Below, one piece after another: positions 13,822-20,623 of a stretch of 21,330 bases of DNA (position 1 is the first letter of the stretch; each line of letters begins with the position of its first letter). The DNA is taken from positions 1-21,330 of the forward strand of contig USMK01000025.1 of NCBI GenBank assembly GCA_900555835.1, written 5' to 3'. The notes beneath the pieces are model-generated. The model ran no database searches, was not told where the DNA came from, and saw only the letters and a list, made by a program, of their open reading frames with translations. The position numbers and the translations under genes were made by a program. This stretch comes from an uncultured Clostridium sp. (GTDB lineage: Bacteria > Bacillota > Clostridia > TANB77 > CAG-508).

Positions 13822-14913
13822 ATGGAAACTAATAACAATATTGTTGTGAATAAATCTCAGGAAGTCAATATTGGAAATGCAAGTAGTCAAAGAGAGTTAA
13901 CACCAGAAGAAAGAAGGATTGTTGACGAACTTAAAAAAATTGACCTTTCCAATAGAAGTGCTGTTGCATTATTTGGCGCAAGTGAGCAAGCACAAATTGG
14001 CGTATTATCTAACCGTATGCTCAATAAAACTAGAACAAATGAACTGAAAGAAACTGGTGTTATCATTGCAGATTTGATTAAAAGCTTAGAAGATTATAAT
14101 TATACTTATGATGATAAAGGAGGATTTTTCAGATGGTTCAAGAAAAAGTTTCCAGCAACGGTTACTTTGAGAGCAAATTATACTTCACTTGCTGGTAACA
14201 TTGAAAAGATAATGCAACAATTGCAAGTTAAGGAAAAGGACATGGAGAAGCTTCTTACAGAGTTGGATGCTTATATGCAACAAAATCAAGAAAACTGTAA
14301 AAATTTGAGTTTGGCAATTATTGCTGGCGAAGAAATCCAAAGAGATAAACAAGTCAATTTGGAACAGGAGATGATTAAAGCAGAAGCGACTAATGATTTG
14401 GCTAAAATGCATGAATTGTCTGTAATTAAAGATGATTATCTCCGCTGGGATAGAAGGCTGTATGACCTTCGAACTTCTCTTGCAATTACGGCTACTCAAT
14501 GGGCGCAAATTAGAAATTTGCAAAAGTCTGCTGAAAGTATTTCGGAAGCTATCAAATCCACAGTTGTTACTACGATTCCAATTTGGAAATCTCAAATGGT
14601 TGTGGCTTTGGGAATGCAAAGTGTTGATGAAGCATTTTCTGCAAATGAGTTGGTAAGACAAGCTACAAATAAGATGTTGGTTATCAATTCTGAAAGAAAC
14701 AAAAAACTGACAATTGCGGCAGCAAAGCAGATGGAAAAAGGTGCTATTGATGTTGCAACAATAAGCAAAATTACTGGTGACATTATCGAAACAGTGAAAA
14801 CCTGCAACCAAATTGTTCAAGAAGGCATCAAGACACGTCAAGATGCATCGCTGAAAATCGAAAGCGACTTGAAGAAGATGATTGAGGTCTGCACTTCGAA
14901 AGACGTAGCTTAA
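13822..14913 (+). CDS. Toxic anion resistance (TelA/KlaA) family protein
   Basis: A cytoplasmic helical protein of 363 residues, close to the family's usual 370-390. The family was named from plasmid tellurite resistance, but chromosomal members are general and their biochemical role is unsettled. The identifying phrase is IPIWKSQ (about residues 252-258), the counterpart of the IPxWKxQ motif of the family, in a protein that is otherwise almost all helix (coiled stretches near 130-200 and 300-363). The N-terminal ~30 residues are polar and probably disordered. AGGAGG is 8 bases from the ATG. Codon use includes CGT, CGC and CGA for arginine and many AAG codons, unlike adjacent AGA-only genes. 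The other usual ter-type partners (TerC, TerD, vWA proteins) are absent; neighbours are unknown genes. Confidence 0.85.
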   Translation: METNNNIVVNKSQEVNIGNASSQRELTPEERRIVDELKKIDLSNRSAVALFGASEQAQIGVLSNRMLNKTRTNELKETGVIIADLIKSLEDYNYTYDDKGGFFRWFKKKFPATVTLRANYTSLAGNIEKIMQQLQVKEKDMEKLLTELDAYMQQNQENCKNLSLAIIAGEEIQRDKQVNLEQEMIKAEATNDLAKMHELSVIKDDYLRWDRRLYDLRTSLAITATQWAQIRNLQKSAESISEAIKSTVVTTIPIWKSQMVVALGMQSVDEAFSANELVRQATNKMLVINSERNKKLTIAAAKQMEKGAIDVATISKITGDIIETVKTCNQIVQEGIKTRQDASLKIESDLKKMIEVCTSKDVA

Positions 14914-14926
14914 AAAAAGCTAATAT

Positions 14927-14959
14927 GCAAAGAGAGCTCTATATAGGGCTCTCTTTTGC
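14927..14959 (+). terminator. Hairpin terminator after the TelA-family gene
   Basis: AGAGAGC (14931-14937) pairs with GCTCTCT (14948-14954), extended outward by GCAAA/TTTGC. The T-run after it is short and mixed, so it is a weaker match than the others in the window. Confidence 0.65.
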
Positions 14960-14982
14960 TGTATTTGTGAGAGGATACACTC

Positions 14983-15011
14983 TTGACTAATTATGTAAAG
15001 TATGATAAAAT
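14983..15011 (+). promoter_or_regulatory. Island promoter family, copy 3
   Basis: TTGACT (14983-14988) and TAAAAT (15006-15011) are 17 bases apart; the spacer begins AATTATGTAAAGTATGA, the first 13 bases identical to copies 1 and 2. Confidence 0.85.
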
Positions 15012-15032
15012 AAAAAATATAAAATTTATAAA

Positions 15033-15062
15033 GCCTCTAACACGAGACAACAATGTTGAGGC
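15033..15062 (+). promoter_or_regulatory. Conserved leader hairpin, copy 3
   Basis: GCCTC (15033-15037) pairs with GAGGC (15058-15062); after a bulged T, AAC pairs with GTT. The loop contains CGAGACAAC, as in copy 2. GGGAGG follows at 15067-15072. Confidence 0.6.
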
Positions 15063-15080
15063 ATAAGGGAGGAAATGATT

Positions 15081-15572
15081 ATGGTTGAAACCGCTGAACA
15101 ATTAAACAAAAAAACTAGCCAAAGATACTCTAAGAGAATACTTGACAATGTGGAGGAAATAAATAATAAATATATATTACCTGCACTGGAGAATGGAAAG
15201 GGAGGAGTAATTCTTAGACGAGATATACTTATTATTCCAGAAAGTATTGATTATTTCAAAAGTTTAGGTTATGGAGTTTTAGAGGAAAGTAATAATCAAA
15301 TAGGAATTTACTGGAATAATGGTATTTTTAAGGAAGCTAGGAGGAAAAAAATGCAAAACTTTATTTTAACTGTACTTAAAGAATTCAAAGCCATAGTTTG
15401 TGTTGGAATTGTTGCATATGTGATTTTGAGATTAGCTGAACAAGAAGCTTATCAAAATATGATTGTGAACATATCAGGGAGTGCTCTGTTTGAGTGGTGC
15501 CTAGGAGCTTGGGCTATTGTACTAGTGTATCTTTTTTTATGGCTTTGTTTTAAATGGTTAAAAGAAATGTAA
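15081..15572 (+). CDS. Small membrane protein of the island paralogue family, member 3 (163 aa)
   Basis: A divergent paralogue of the 11063 and 11769 products. It shares the opening AEQLNKKTSQRYSKRILDNVEEINNKYILPALENGKGGV, then YFKSLGYGVLEE and the strand IGIYW. Two hydrophobic stretches follow (about 102-118 and 133-158), ending in WLKEM, so the tail differs from the other two. The start is chosen at ATG 15081, 8 bases after GGGAGG (15067-15072), because the ATG at 15075 is only 2 bases away. Similarity to the other members is low in the protein, while promoter and leader are nearly identical, so shared control rather than recent duplication is likely. Function unknown. It is the last gene of the island. 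Confidence 0.85.
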   Translation: MVETAEQLNKKTSQRYSKRILDNVEEINNKYILPALENGKGGVILRRDILIIPESIDYFKSLGYGVLEESNNQIGIYWNNGIFKEARRKKMQNFILTVLKEFKAIVCVGIVAYVILRLAEQEAYQNMIVNISGSALFEWCLGAWAIVLVYLFLWLCFKWLKEM

Positions 15573-15588
15573 AACTATAATCAATACT

Positions 15589-15616
15589 AAAAAGACATAC
15601 AAATGTATGTCTTTTT
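15589..15616 (+). terminator. Intrinsic terminator of the 15081 gene
   Basis: AAAAAGACATAC (15589-15600) pairs perfectly with GTATGTCTTTTT (15605-15616) around AAAT. Confidence 0.92.
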
Positions 15617-15638
15617 GGCGTTTTTTCAGGTGAAGGGG

Positions 15639-15666
15639 TTGCAAATTTGGAATTGTGTGGTATAAT
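15639..15666 (+). promoter_or_regulatory. Promoter of tig
   Basis: TTGCAA (15639-15644) and TATAAT (15661-15666) are 16 bases apart, with TGG in front of the -10 (extended -10). No CIRCE operator or CtsR-type heptad repeat is seen. Confidence 0.7.
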
Positions 15667-15709
15667 GTTAGGGCAAATAAAAAATTATGTTTGGAAGGAT
15701 TGAAAGTAA

Positions 15710-16993
15710 ATGAGTATAAAAGTTAAAAAAACAGAGAACAAAAATGAAGTAAAATTAGAATTTACTATCGAAGCAGAAAAATTTGAACAAGGGATGAAAA
15801 CTGTATACCAAAAAAATGCAAGATATTTTAATATACCAGGATTTAGAAAGGGAAAAGCACCATATAATATAGTAGAAAAACATTATGGACCAGAAATATT
15901 CTATGAGGATGCTTTTAATGAAGTTGTTCCAGAAGTATATGAAGAAGCTATAAAAGCAAATGATTTAGAAGTTGTAAGTAGCCCTAAAATAGATATAACA
16001 CAAATGGAAAAAGGAAAAGAATTAGTGTTTACAGCAGTTGTACAAATTAAACCTGAGGTAAAACTTGGAAAATATAAAGGTATAGAAATACCAAAAATAG
16101 AGTATAATGTATCTGACGAAGATATAGAAAAAGAAATTGAAGCAATTGCAGATAAAAATTCAAGACTTGTAACAGTAGAAGATAGAGCAGTTGAAGATAA
16201 AGATGTTGCTGTTATTGATTTTGAGGGATTTGTAGATGGAGTAGCTTTTGATGGTGGAAAAGCAGAAAACCATGAATTAGAAATAGGAAGCCATTCATTT
16301 ATAGATGGATTTGAAGACCAAGTAATTGGAATGAAAGTTGGAGAAGAAAAAGAAATAAATGTTAAATTCCCAGAAAAATACTTCTCAGAAGATTTAGCTG
16401 GAAAAGATGCGATGTTCAAAGTAAAATTACACGAAATTAAGAAAAAAGAATTACCTAAAATAGATGACGAATTTGCAAAAGACGTAAGTGAATATGACAC
16501 ATTAGAAGAACTAAAAGCAAGCATCAGAAAAAGAGATGAAGAAGAAAATGAACATAGAGCAAAACACGAAAAAGAAGATGCTGCAATAAAAGCAGTATGC
16601 GATAACGCAGAAGTTGATATTCCATCTGGAATGATTGAAACAGAATTAAGCAGAATAATGCAAGATATGGATATGAATTTAAGTTATCAAGGATTAAATT
16701 TAGCTAAATACTTACAAATGATAGGTAAAACAGAGGAAGACTTTAAAAAAGATTATGAAGAACAAGCAAAAGAATCTGTAAAATCAAGATTAGTATTAGA
16801 AGCAGTTTCAAAAGATGCTAAAATTGAAGTAACAGATGCAGATATTGCTGAAAAACTAGAAGAACTTGCAAAATCTTATGGAAAATCAAAAGAAGAATTA
16901 GAGAAAAACGAAGAGTTAAAGAAATATGTAAAAGAAAATTTAAGTTATGAAAAAACAATTGATTACATATTAAGTAACGCTAAGATAAAATAG
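15710..16993 (+). CDS. tig: Trigger factor
   Basis: A ribosome-associated chaperone that binds nascent chains at the exit tunnel and has peptidyl-prolyl isomerase activity. The protein has 427 residues, the usual length. The N-terminal ribosome-binding signature GFRKGKAP is at residues 44-51. A central FKBP-type domain (about 155-240) includes DKDVAVIDFEGFVDGVAFDGG and IGSHSFIDGFEDQVIGM. The C-terminal half is a helical, charged substrate-binding region. GGAAGG lies upstream of the ATG. The gene is 11 bases before clpP, and clpX follows, the standard order tig-clpP-clpX, so folding and proteolysis of new proteins are co-transcribed. Confidence 0.97.
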   Translation: MSIKVKKTENKNEVKLEFTIEAEKFEQGMKTVYQKNARYFNIPGFRKGKAPYNIVEKHYGPEIFYEDAFNEVVPEVYEEAIKANDLEVVSSPKIDITQMEKGKELVFTAVVQIKPEVKLGKYKGIEIPKIEYNVSDEDIEKEIEAIADKNSRLVTVEDRAVEDKDVAVIDFEGFVDGVAFDGGKAENHELEIGSHSFIDGFEDQVIGMKVGEEKEINVKFPEKYFSEDLAGKDAMFKVKLHEIKKKELPKIDDEFAKDVSEYDTLEELKASIRKRDEEENEHRAKHEKEDAAIKAVCDNAEVDIPSGMIETELSRIMQDMDMNLSYQGLNLAKYLQMIGKTEEDFKKDYEEQAKESVKSRLVLEAVSKDAKIEVTDADIAEKLEELAKSYGKSKEELEKNEELKKYVKENLSYEKTIDYILSNAKIK

Positions 16994-17004
16994 GAGGAAT
17001 GTTT

Positions 17005-17607
17005 ATGGAAAAAAACAGTTTAGTTCCATATGTAATTGAACAAACATCAAGAGGAGAAAGATCATATGATATTTTTTCTAGACTTTTAAAAGATAGAATA
17101 ATATTTTTAGCAGAAGACGTAAATAGCGCATCTGCTAGCTTAGTTGTAGCGCAATTATTGTTTTTGGAGTCAGAAGATCCAGATAAAGAAATACATTTAT
17201 ATATAAATAGCCCAGGAGGTTCTATAACAGACGGAATGGCTATTGTAGATACCATAAATTATATAAAATGCCCAGTTTCAACAATTTGCGTTGGAATGGC
17301 TGCTAGTATGGGAGCTGTACTTTTAGCATGTGGTGAAAAAGGCAAAAGATTTGCTACACCAAATGCTGAAATATTGATACATCAACCATTGATTGGTGGT
17401 GGTGGACTTTCAGGACAAACAACTGAAATTAAAATCCATGCAGATCATATGGTAAAAACAAGGGAGAAATTAAACAAGATTTTAAGCGAAAAAACAGGGC
17501 AACCACTAGATGTAATTGAAAAAGATACTGAAAGAGACAATTACATGACAGCAGAAGAAGCTTTAAAATATGGATTAATTGATGGAATTATAGAAAAAAG
17601 ACCATAA
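17005..17607 (+). CDS. clpP: ATP-dependent Clp protease proteolytic subunit ClpP
   Basis: Serine protease that forms the double-heptamer chamber and degrades proteins fed by ClpX or other Clp ATPases. The protein has 200 residues. The catalytic triad is Ser101 in GMAASMGA, His126 in LIHQPL and Asp178 in DTERDNY. A GGGGL stretch after HQP is three residues longer than in Bacillus ClpP, in the loop bordering the handle. The start is ATG 17005, 7 bases after AGGAGG (16992-16997); an in-frame ATG at 16999 is only 1 base after it. The N-terminus (LVPYVIEQTSRGERSYDIFSRLLKDRIIFL) is typical. It sits between tig and clpX in one operon. Confidence 0.97.
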   Translation: MEKNSLVPYVIEQTSRGERSYDIFSRLLKDRIIFLAEDVNSASASLVVAQLLFLESEDPDKEIHLYINSPGGSITDGMAIVDTINYIKCPVSTICVGMAASMGAVLLACGEKGKRFATPNAEILIHQPLIGGGGLSGQTTEIKIHADHMVKTREKLNKILSEKTGQPLDVIEKDTERDNYMTAEEALKYGLIDGIIEKRP

Positions 17608-17644
17608 CAAAAGAATAAAATAAATATTTAAAAGAGGTGCTTAA

Positions 17645-18958
17645 ATGCCAAAAGGAAATAGCGGTAAACAAACAATAAAATGTTCTTTTTGCGGTAAAAC
17701 ACAAGAAAATGTAAAAAGAATAGTTGCAGGACCTGGGGTATATATTTGCGACGAGTGTATAAAAGTATGTGGAAGTATACTGGAAGACGAATTTTACGAC
17801 GAAGAAGTAGGAGAAAATGTACCAGAATTAGAAGAAATACCAACACCTGCTGAAATAAAAAAGGTTTTAGACGAATATGTTATTGGACAGGAAGATGCTA
17901 AAAAAACCTTGTCAGTAGCTGTGTATAATCATTATAAAAGAATAAATTCAAGTAAAGAAATAAATGATGTTGAAATTCAAAAAAGCAATATTTTATTATT
18001 GGGGCCAACGGGTTCAGGAAAAACATTGCTTGCACAAACTCTTGCAAGAGTATTAAATGTTCCATTTGCAATAGCGGATGCAACCACTCTTACAGAAGCT
18101 GGGTATGTTGGAGAAGATGTAGAAAACATACTTCTAAAACTGATACAATCAGCTGATTATGATATAGAAAGAGCTGAAAAAGGAATAATTTATATAGACG
18201 AAATAGATAAAATATCTAGAAAATCAGAAAATCCTTCAATAACAAGAGATGTTAGTGGAGAAGGTGTACAACAGTCTTTACTAAAAATTATAGAAGGAAC
18301 AACTGCGTCTGTACCACCACAAGGTGGTAGAAAACATCCACATCAAGAGTTTTTACAAATTAACACTGCAAATATATTGTTTATTTGCGGAGGTGCTTTT
18401 GAAGGATTAGAAAATATTATAAAAGACAGAATAGGCAAGAAATCAATAGGCTTTGGAGCTGAAATCGAAAGCAAGAAAGATTTAAAAAGATTTGAAGTAT
18501 TTGAAGAAATGCTACCACAAGATTTATTGAAATTTGGTTTAATTCCAGAATTTGTGGGGAGATTGCCTATAATTGCTACATTACACGAATTAGATAGAAG
18601 TGCTCTAATTAAAATCTTTACAGAGCCTAAAAATGCGTTAATGAAGCAATATAAAAAATTAGTTGAATTAGATGGAGTAAAATTAGAATTTGAACCAGAA
18701 GCACTAGAAACTATTGTAGATAAAGCAATAGAAAGAAATACTGGTGCAAGAGGATTACGTTCTATTGTAGAAGAGATTATGAGAGATGTAATGTTTGATA
18801 TACCTTCAAATCCTAAAATAGAAACTTGCATAATAACAAAGGCGACAGCAGAAGGAAAAGAGCCACCTAAGCTAATTATAAATGAAAATAAAGTTGCTGA
18901 AAAGAAAGAACCAAAACGCAAAAGAGTTCAGGCTAAAAAGCAAGAGAATGCATCATAA
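17645..18958 (+). CDS. clpX: ATP-dependent Clp protease ATP-binding subunit ClpX
   Basis: AAA+ unfoldase that recognises tagged substrates and threads them into ClpP. It has 437 residues. The N-terminal zinc-binding domain has cysteines at 13, 16, 35 and 38. Walker A GPTGSGKT is at 120-127, the GYVGE pore loop at 153-157, Walker B DEID at 185-188, and GARG (sensor 2) near the C-terminal part, followed by the small domain. A Lys/Arg-rich tail (EKKEPKRKRVQAKKQENAS) is longer than the usual end. GAGGTG lies upstream of the ATG, and the gap to clpP is 37 bases. A strong terminator follows, so it ends the operon. Confidence 0.97.
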   Translation: MPKGNSGKQTIKCSFCGKTQENVKRIVAGPGVYICDECIKVCGSILEDEFYDEEVGENVPELEEIPTPAEIKKVLDEYVIGQEDAKKTLSVAVYNHYKRINSSKEINDVEIQKSNILLLGPTGSGKTLLAQTLARVLNVPFAIADATTLTEAGYVGEDVENILLKLIQSADYDIERAEKGIIYIDEIDKISRKSENPSITRDVSGEGVQQSLLKIIEGTTASVPPQGGRKHPHQEFLQINTANILFICGGAFEGLENIIKDRIGKKSIGFGAEIESKKDLKRFEVFEEMLPQDLLKFGLIPEFVGRLPIIATLHELDRSALIKIFTEPKNALMKQYKKLVELDGVKLEFEPEALETIVDKAIERNTGARGLRSIVEEIMRDVMFDIPSNPKIETCIITKATAEGKEPPKLIINENKVAEKKEPKRKRVQAKKQENAS

Positions 18959-18960
18959 AT

Positions 18961-19003
18961 AAAAAACGTATTAAATATTATTAAGATATTTAATACGTTT
19001 TTT
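18961..19003 (+). terminator. Intrinsic terminator of the tig-clpP-clpX operon
   Basis: An 18-bp perfect stem (18961-18978 with 18986-19003), starting AAAAAACGTATT, has a 7-base loop and ends in T7. Confidence 0.93.
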
Positions 19004-19039
19004 TATGTGCAAAAATCATGAAAAAATTACAAAAAACAC

Positions 19040-19069
19040 TTGCATATTTTACAAAGTTATAGATATAAT
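19040..19069 (+). promoter_or_regulatory. Promoter of the dehydrogenase gene
   Basis: TTGCAT (19040-19045) and TATAAT (19064-19069) are 18 bases apart. The leader would be about 20 nt. Confidence 0.65.
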
Positions 19070-19096
19070 CTATATATGTAGAAAGGAGTGATTTTT

Positions 19097-20173
19097 TTGG
19101 ATAGAAAAATCAAAGTAGTTCAATATGGAACCGGAAAAATGAGTGTATACACAATGAGATATGTGTATGAAAAAGGAGCAGAGATTGTAGGTGCAGTTGA
19201 TGTAAATCCAGCAGTTATTGGAAAAGACATTGGTGAAGTAATGGGAACAGAAGCAAAAGGCGTAAAAATTGTTTCTTTATCAGATGCAGAGGAAATGATG
19301 AAAGAAGCAAAACCAGATATTGCAATTGTAACAACAATGAGCTTATTTAAAGATGTAGAAGATGCTTTAATGCTATGTGCTAAACTAGGAATAAATGCAA
19401 TAACAACTTGCGAAGAGGCATTTTTCCCTGCAAATTCAAATCCAGTAGCTACACAAAAAATAGACGAAATGGCTAAACAAACAGGATGTACAATAACAGG
19501 AAGTGGATATCAAGATATTTATTGGGGTCAACTAATATCTAGTATTGCAGGATCAACTCATACAATAAAGAAAATAAAAGGAAGTTCTAGCTACAATGTT
19601 GAAGACTATGGAATTGCTCTTGCAAAAGCACATGGTGCGGGACTTACAATGGAGGAATTTGAAAAGGAAGTAGCATCTGCTGACGAAATATCAGAAGAAG
19701 AAAGACAAAAACTAATAAATAGTGGTGAATTTATGCCATCATATATGTGGAATGTAAACGGATGGTTATGTGCTAAATTAGGATTAACAGTAAAATCACA
19801 AACACAAAAATGTGTACCACAAACATATAAAGAAGATATTAAATCTTCAACATTAGGAATGACAGTAAAGGCGGGATTAGCAACAGGAATGAGCGCTGTT
19901 GTAACCACAGAAACAGAGGAAGGTATTACTATTGAATCTGAATGTATTGGAAAAGTATATTCAAAAGAAGATTTCGATAAAAACGAATGGACAATAATAG
20001 GAGAGCCAGAAACCACATTAGTAATTAATAGACCAGCAACTGTTGAACTTACTTGTGCTAGTATAGTAAATAGAATACCAGATGTTATAAATGCAAAACC
20101 AGGTTATGTACCAACAGAAGAAATGGGAGAATTAAATTATAGAGTAAAACCATTGAATGAATATGTTAAATAA
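19097..20173 (+). CDS. 2,4-Diaminopentanoate dehydrogenase-like protein (dihydrodipicolinate reductase fold)
   Basis: A predicted NAD(P)-dependent oxidoreductase of 358 residues. In clostridial ornithine fermentation this family converts 2,4-diaminopentanoate to 2-amino-4-ketopentanoate and ammonia. The N-terminus carries a Rossmann dinucleotide-binding motif, VVQYGTGKMS (residues 7-16), followed by GAVDVNPAVIGKDIGEVMG (32-50). The length and this opening match the family as I know it. The start is a TTG at 19097, about 8 bases after AAAGGAG (19082-19088); the GTG at 19088 overlaps that site and is rejected. No other ornithine-pathway gene (oraE, oraS, ortA, ortB) is in the window, so the substrate is inferred. 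The gene is monocistronic and lies directly before the rRNA operon. Confidence 0.75.
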   Translation: MDRKIKVVQYGTGKMSVYTMRYVYEKGAEIVGAVDVNPAVIGKDIGEVMGTEAKGVKIVSLSDAEEMMKEAKPDIAIVTTMSLFKDVEDALMLCAKLGINAITTCEEAFFPANSNPVATQKIDEMAKQTGCTITGSGYQDIYWGQLISSIAGSTHTIKKIKGSSSYNVEDYGIALAKAHGAGLTMEEFEKEVASADEISEEERQKLINSGEFMPSYMWNVNGWLCAKLGLTVKSQTQKCVPQTYKEDIKSSTLGMTVKAGLATGMSAVVTTETEEGITIESECIGKVYSKEDFDKNEWTIIGEPETTLVINRPATVELTCASIVNRIPDVINAKPGYVPTEEMGELNYRVKPLNEYVK

Positions 20174-20226
20174 GGAAGATTTATAAAAGAAATTCATTTA
20201 ATATATATCAAAAAAAGAAGTGTATT

Positions 20227-20250
20227 GAAGCAAAAATATGCTTCTTTTTT
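20227..20250 (+). terminator. Intrinsic terminator after the dehydrogenase gene
   Basis: GAAGCA (20227-20232) pairs with TGCTTC (20239-20244), followed by T6. An upstream AAAAAAGAAG (20211-20220) can compete for CTTCTTTTTT. Confidence 0.8.
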
Positions 20251-20321
20251 AATTAAAATGAATAAGAAATGAAAAATGGTTAAAAAATAAGAAAAAAGTT
20301 AAAAAAATTAGCAAAAAAGTA

Positions 20322-20350
20322 TTGACTTCTAGAAGGAAAAATGGTAATAT
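20322..20350 (+). promoter_or_regulatory. rRNA operon promoter P1
   Basis: TTGACT (20322-20327) and TAATAT (20345-20350) are 17 bases apart, with TGG before the -10. An A-rich stretch upstream (20281-20320) resembles an UP element. Confidence 0.75.
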
Positions 20351-20426
20351 AAATGAGGTCACTAAAATACGACCAAAACCGACAAAACATCAACAAAAAA
20401 TATTTTAAAAAAGTTTCAAAAAAGTG

Positions 20427-20456
20427 TTGACAAAACAATATAAACTGTGTTAAAAT
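20427..20456 (+). promoter_or_regulatory. rRNA operon promoter P2
   Basis: TTGACA (20427-20432) and TAAAAT (20451-20456) are 18 bases apart, about 105 bp downstream of P1. An A/T-rich stretch lies just upstream. Tandem promoters are usual for rRNA operons. Confidence 0.8.
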
Positions 20457-20533
20457 AAATGACGTTGACGACATTAAGAAATGTCGGAAGTACATTGAAA
20501 AGTAAACAATAAAATCCTTTAAGAGACCAAGCG

Positions 20534-20586
20534 GTACAATCGAAAGATTAGTACTAAAAAATAATTTAACCAAGAGCGAAAAGCTC
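20534..20586 (+). promoter_or_regulatory. 16S leader with two small hairpins, probable antitermination/processing region
   Basis: GTACAATC (20534-20541) and GATT-A-GTAC (20546-20554) close a GAAA tetraloop with one bulged A. A second hairpin is GAGC-GAAAA-GCTC (20574-20586). The segment between contains AATTTAAC. Position and form fit the nut-like and processing signals of rRNA leaders, but exact boxA identity is not certain. Confidence 0.45.
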
Positions 20587-20623
20587 AAACAAACTAGATA
20601 TTAATAATAAATTAATATACCAA

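Noticed and set aside
14185..14841. 218-residue open frame on the minus strand opposite the TelA-family gene
   Set aside because: It has no ribosome binding site, its composition is rich in Cys, Phe and Ser as in reverse reading of a helical protein, and the plus strand has a family match.
10965..15062. CRISPR array or transposon end repeats from the recurring promoter/leader sequences
   Set aside because: The copies are each in front of a gene, at irregular distances, without spacers, target-site duplications or a transposase.
15901..16524. 207-residue open frame on the minus strand opposite tig
   Set aside because: Serine-rich shadow of tig; no start signal.
16999..17004. ATG six bases before the chosen clpP start
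   Set aside because: Only one base after AGGAGG, too close for initiation.
19088..19096. GTG start for the dehydrogenase
   Set aside because: It overlaps the AAAGGAG ribosome binding site; the TTG at 19097 is correctly placed.
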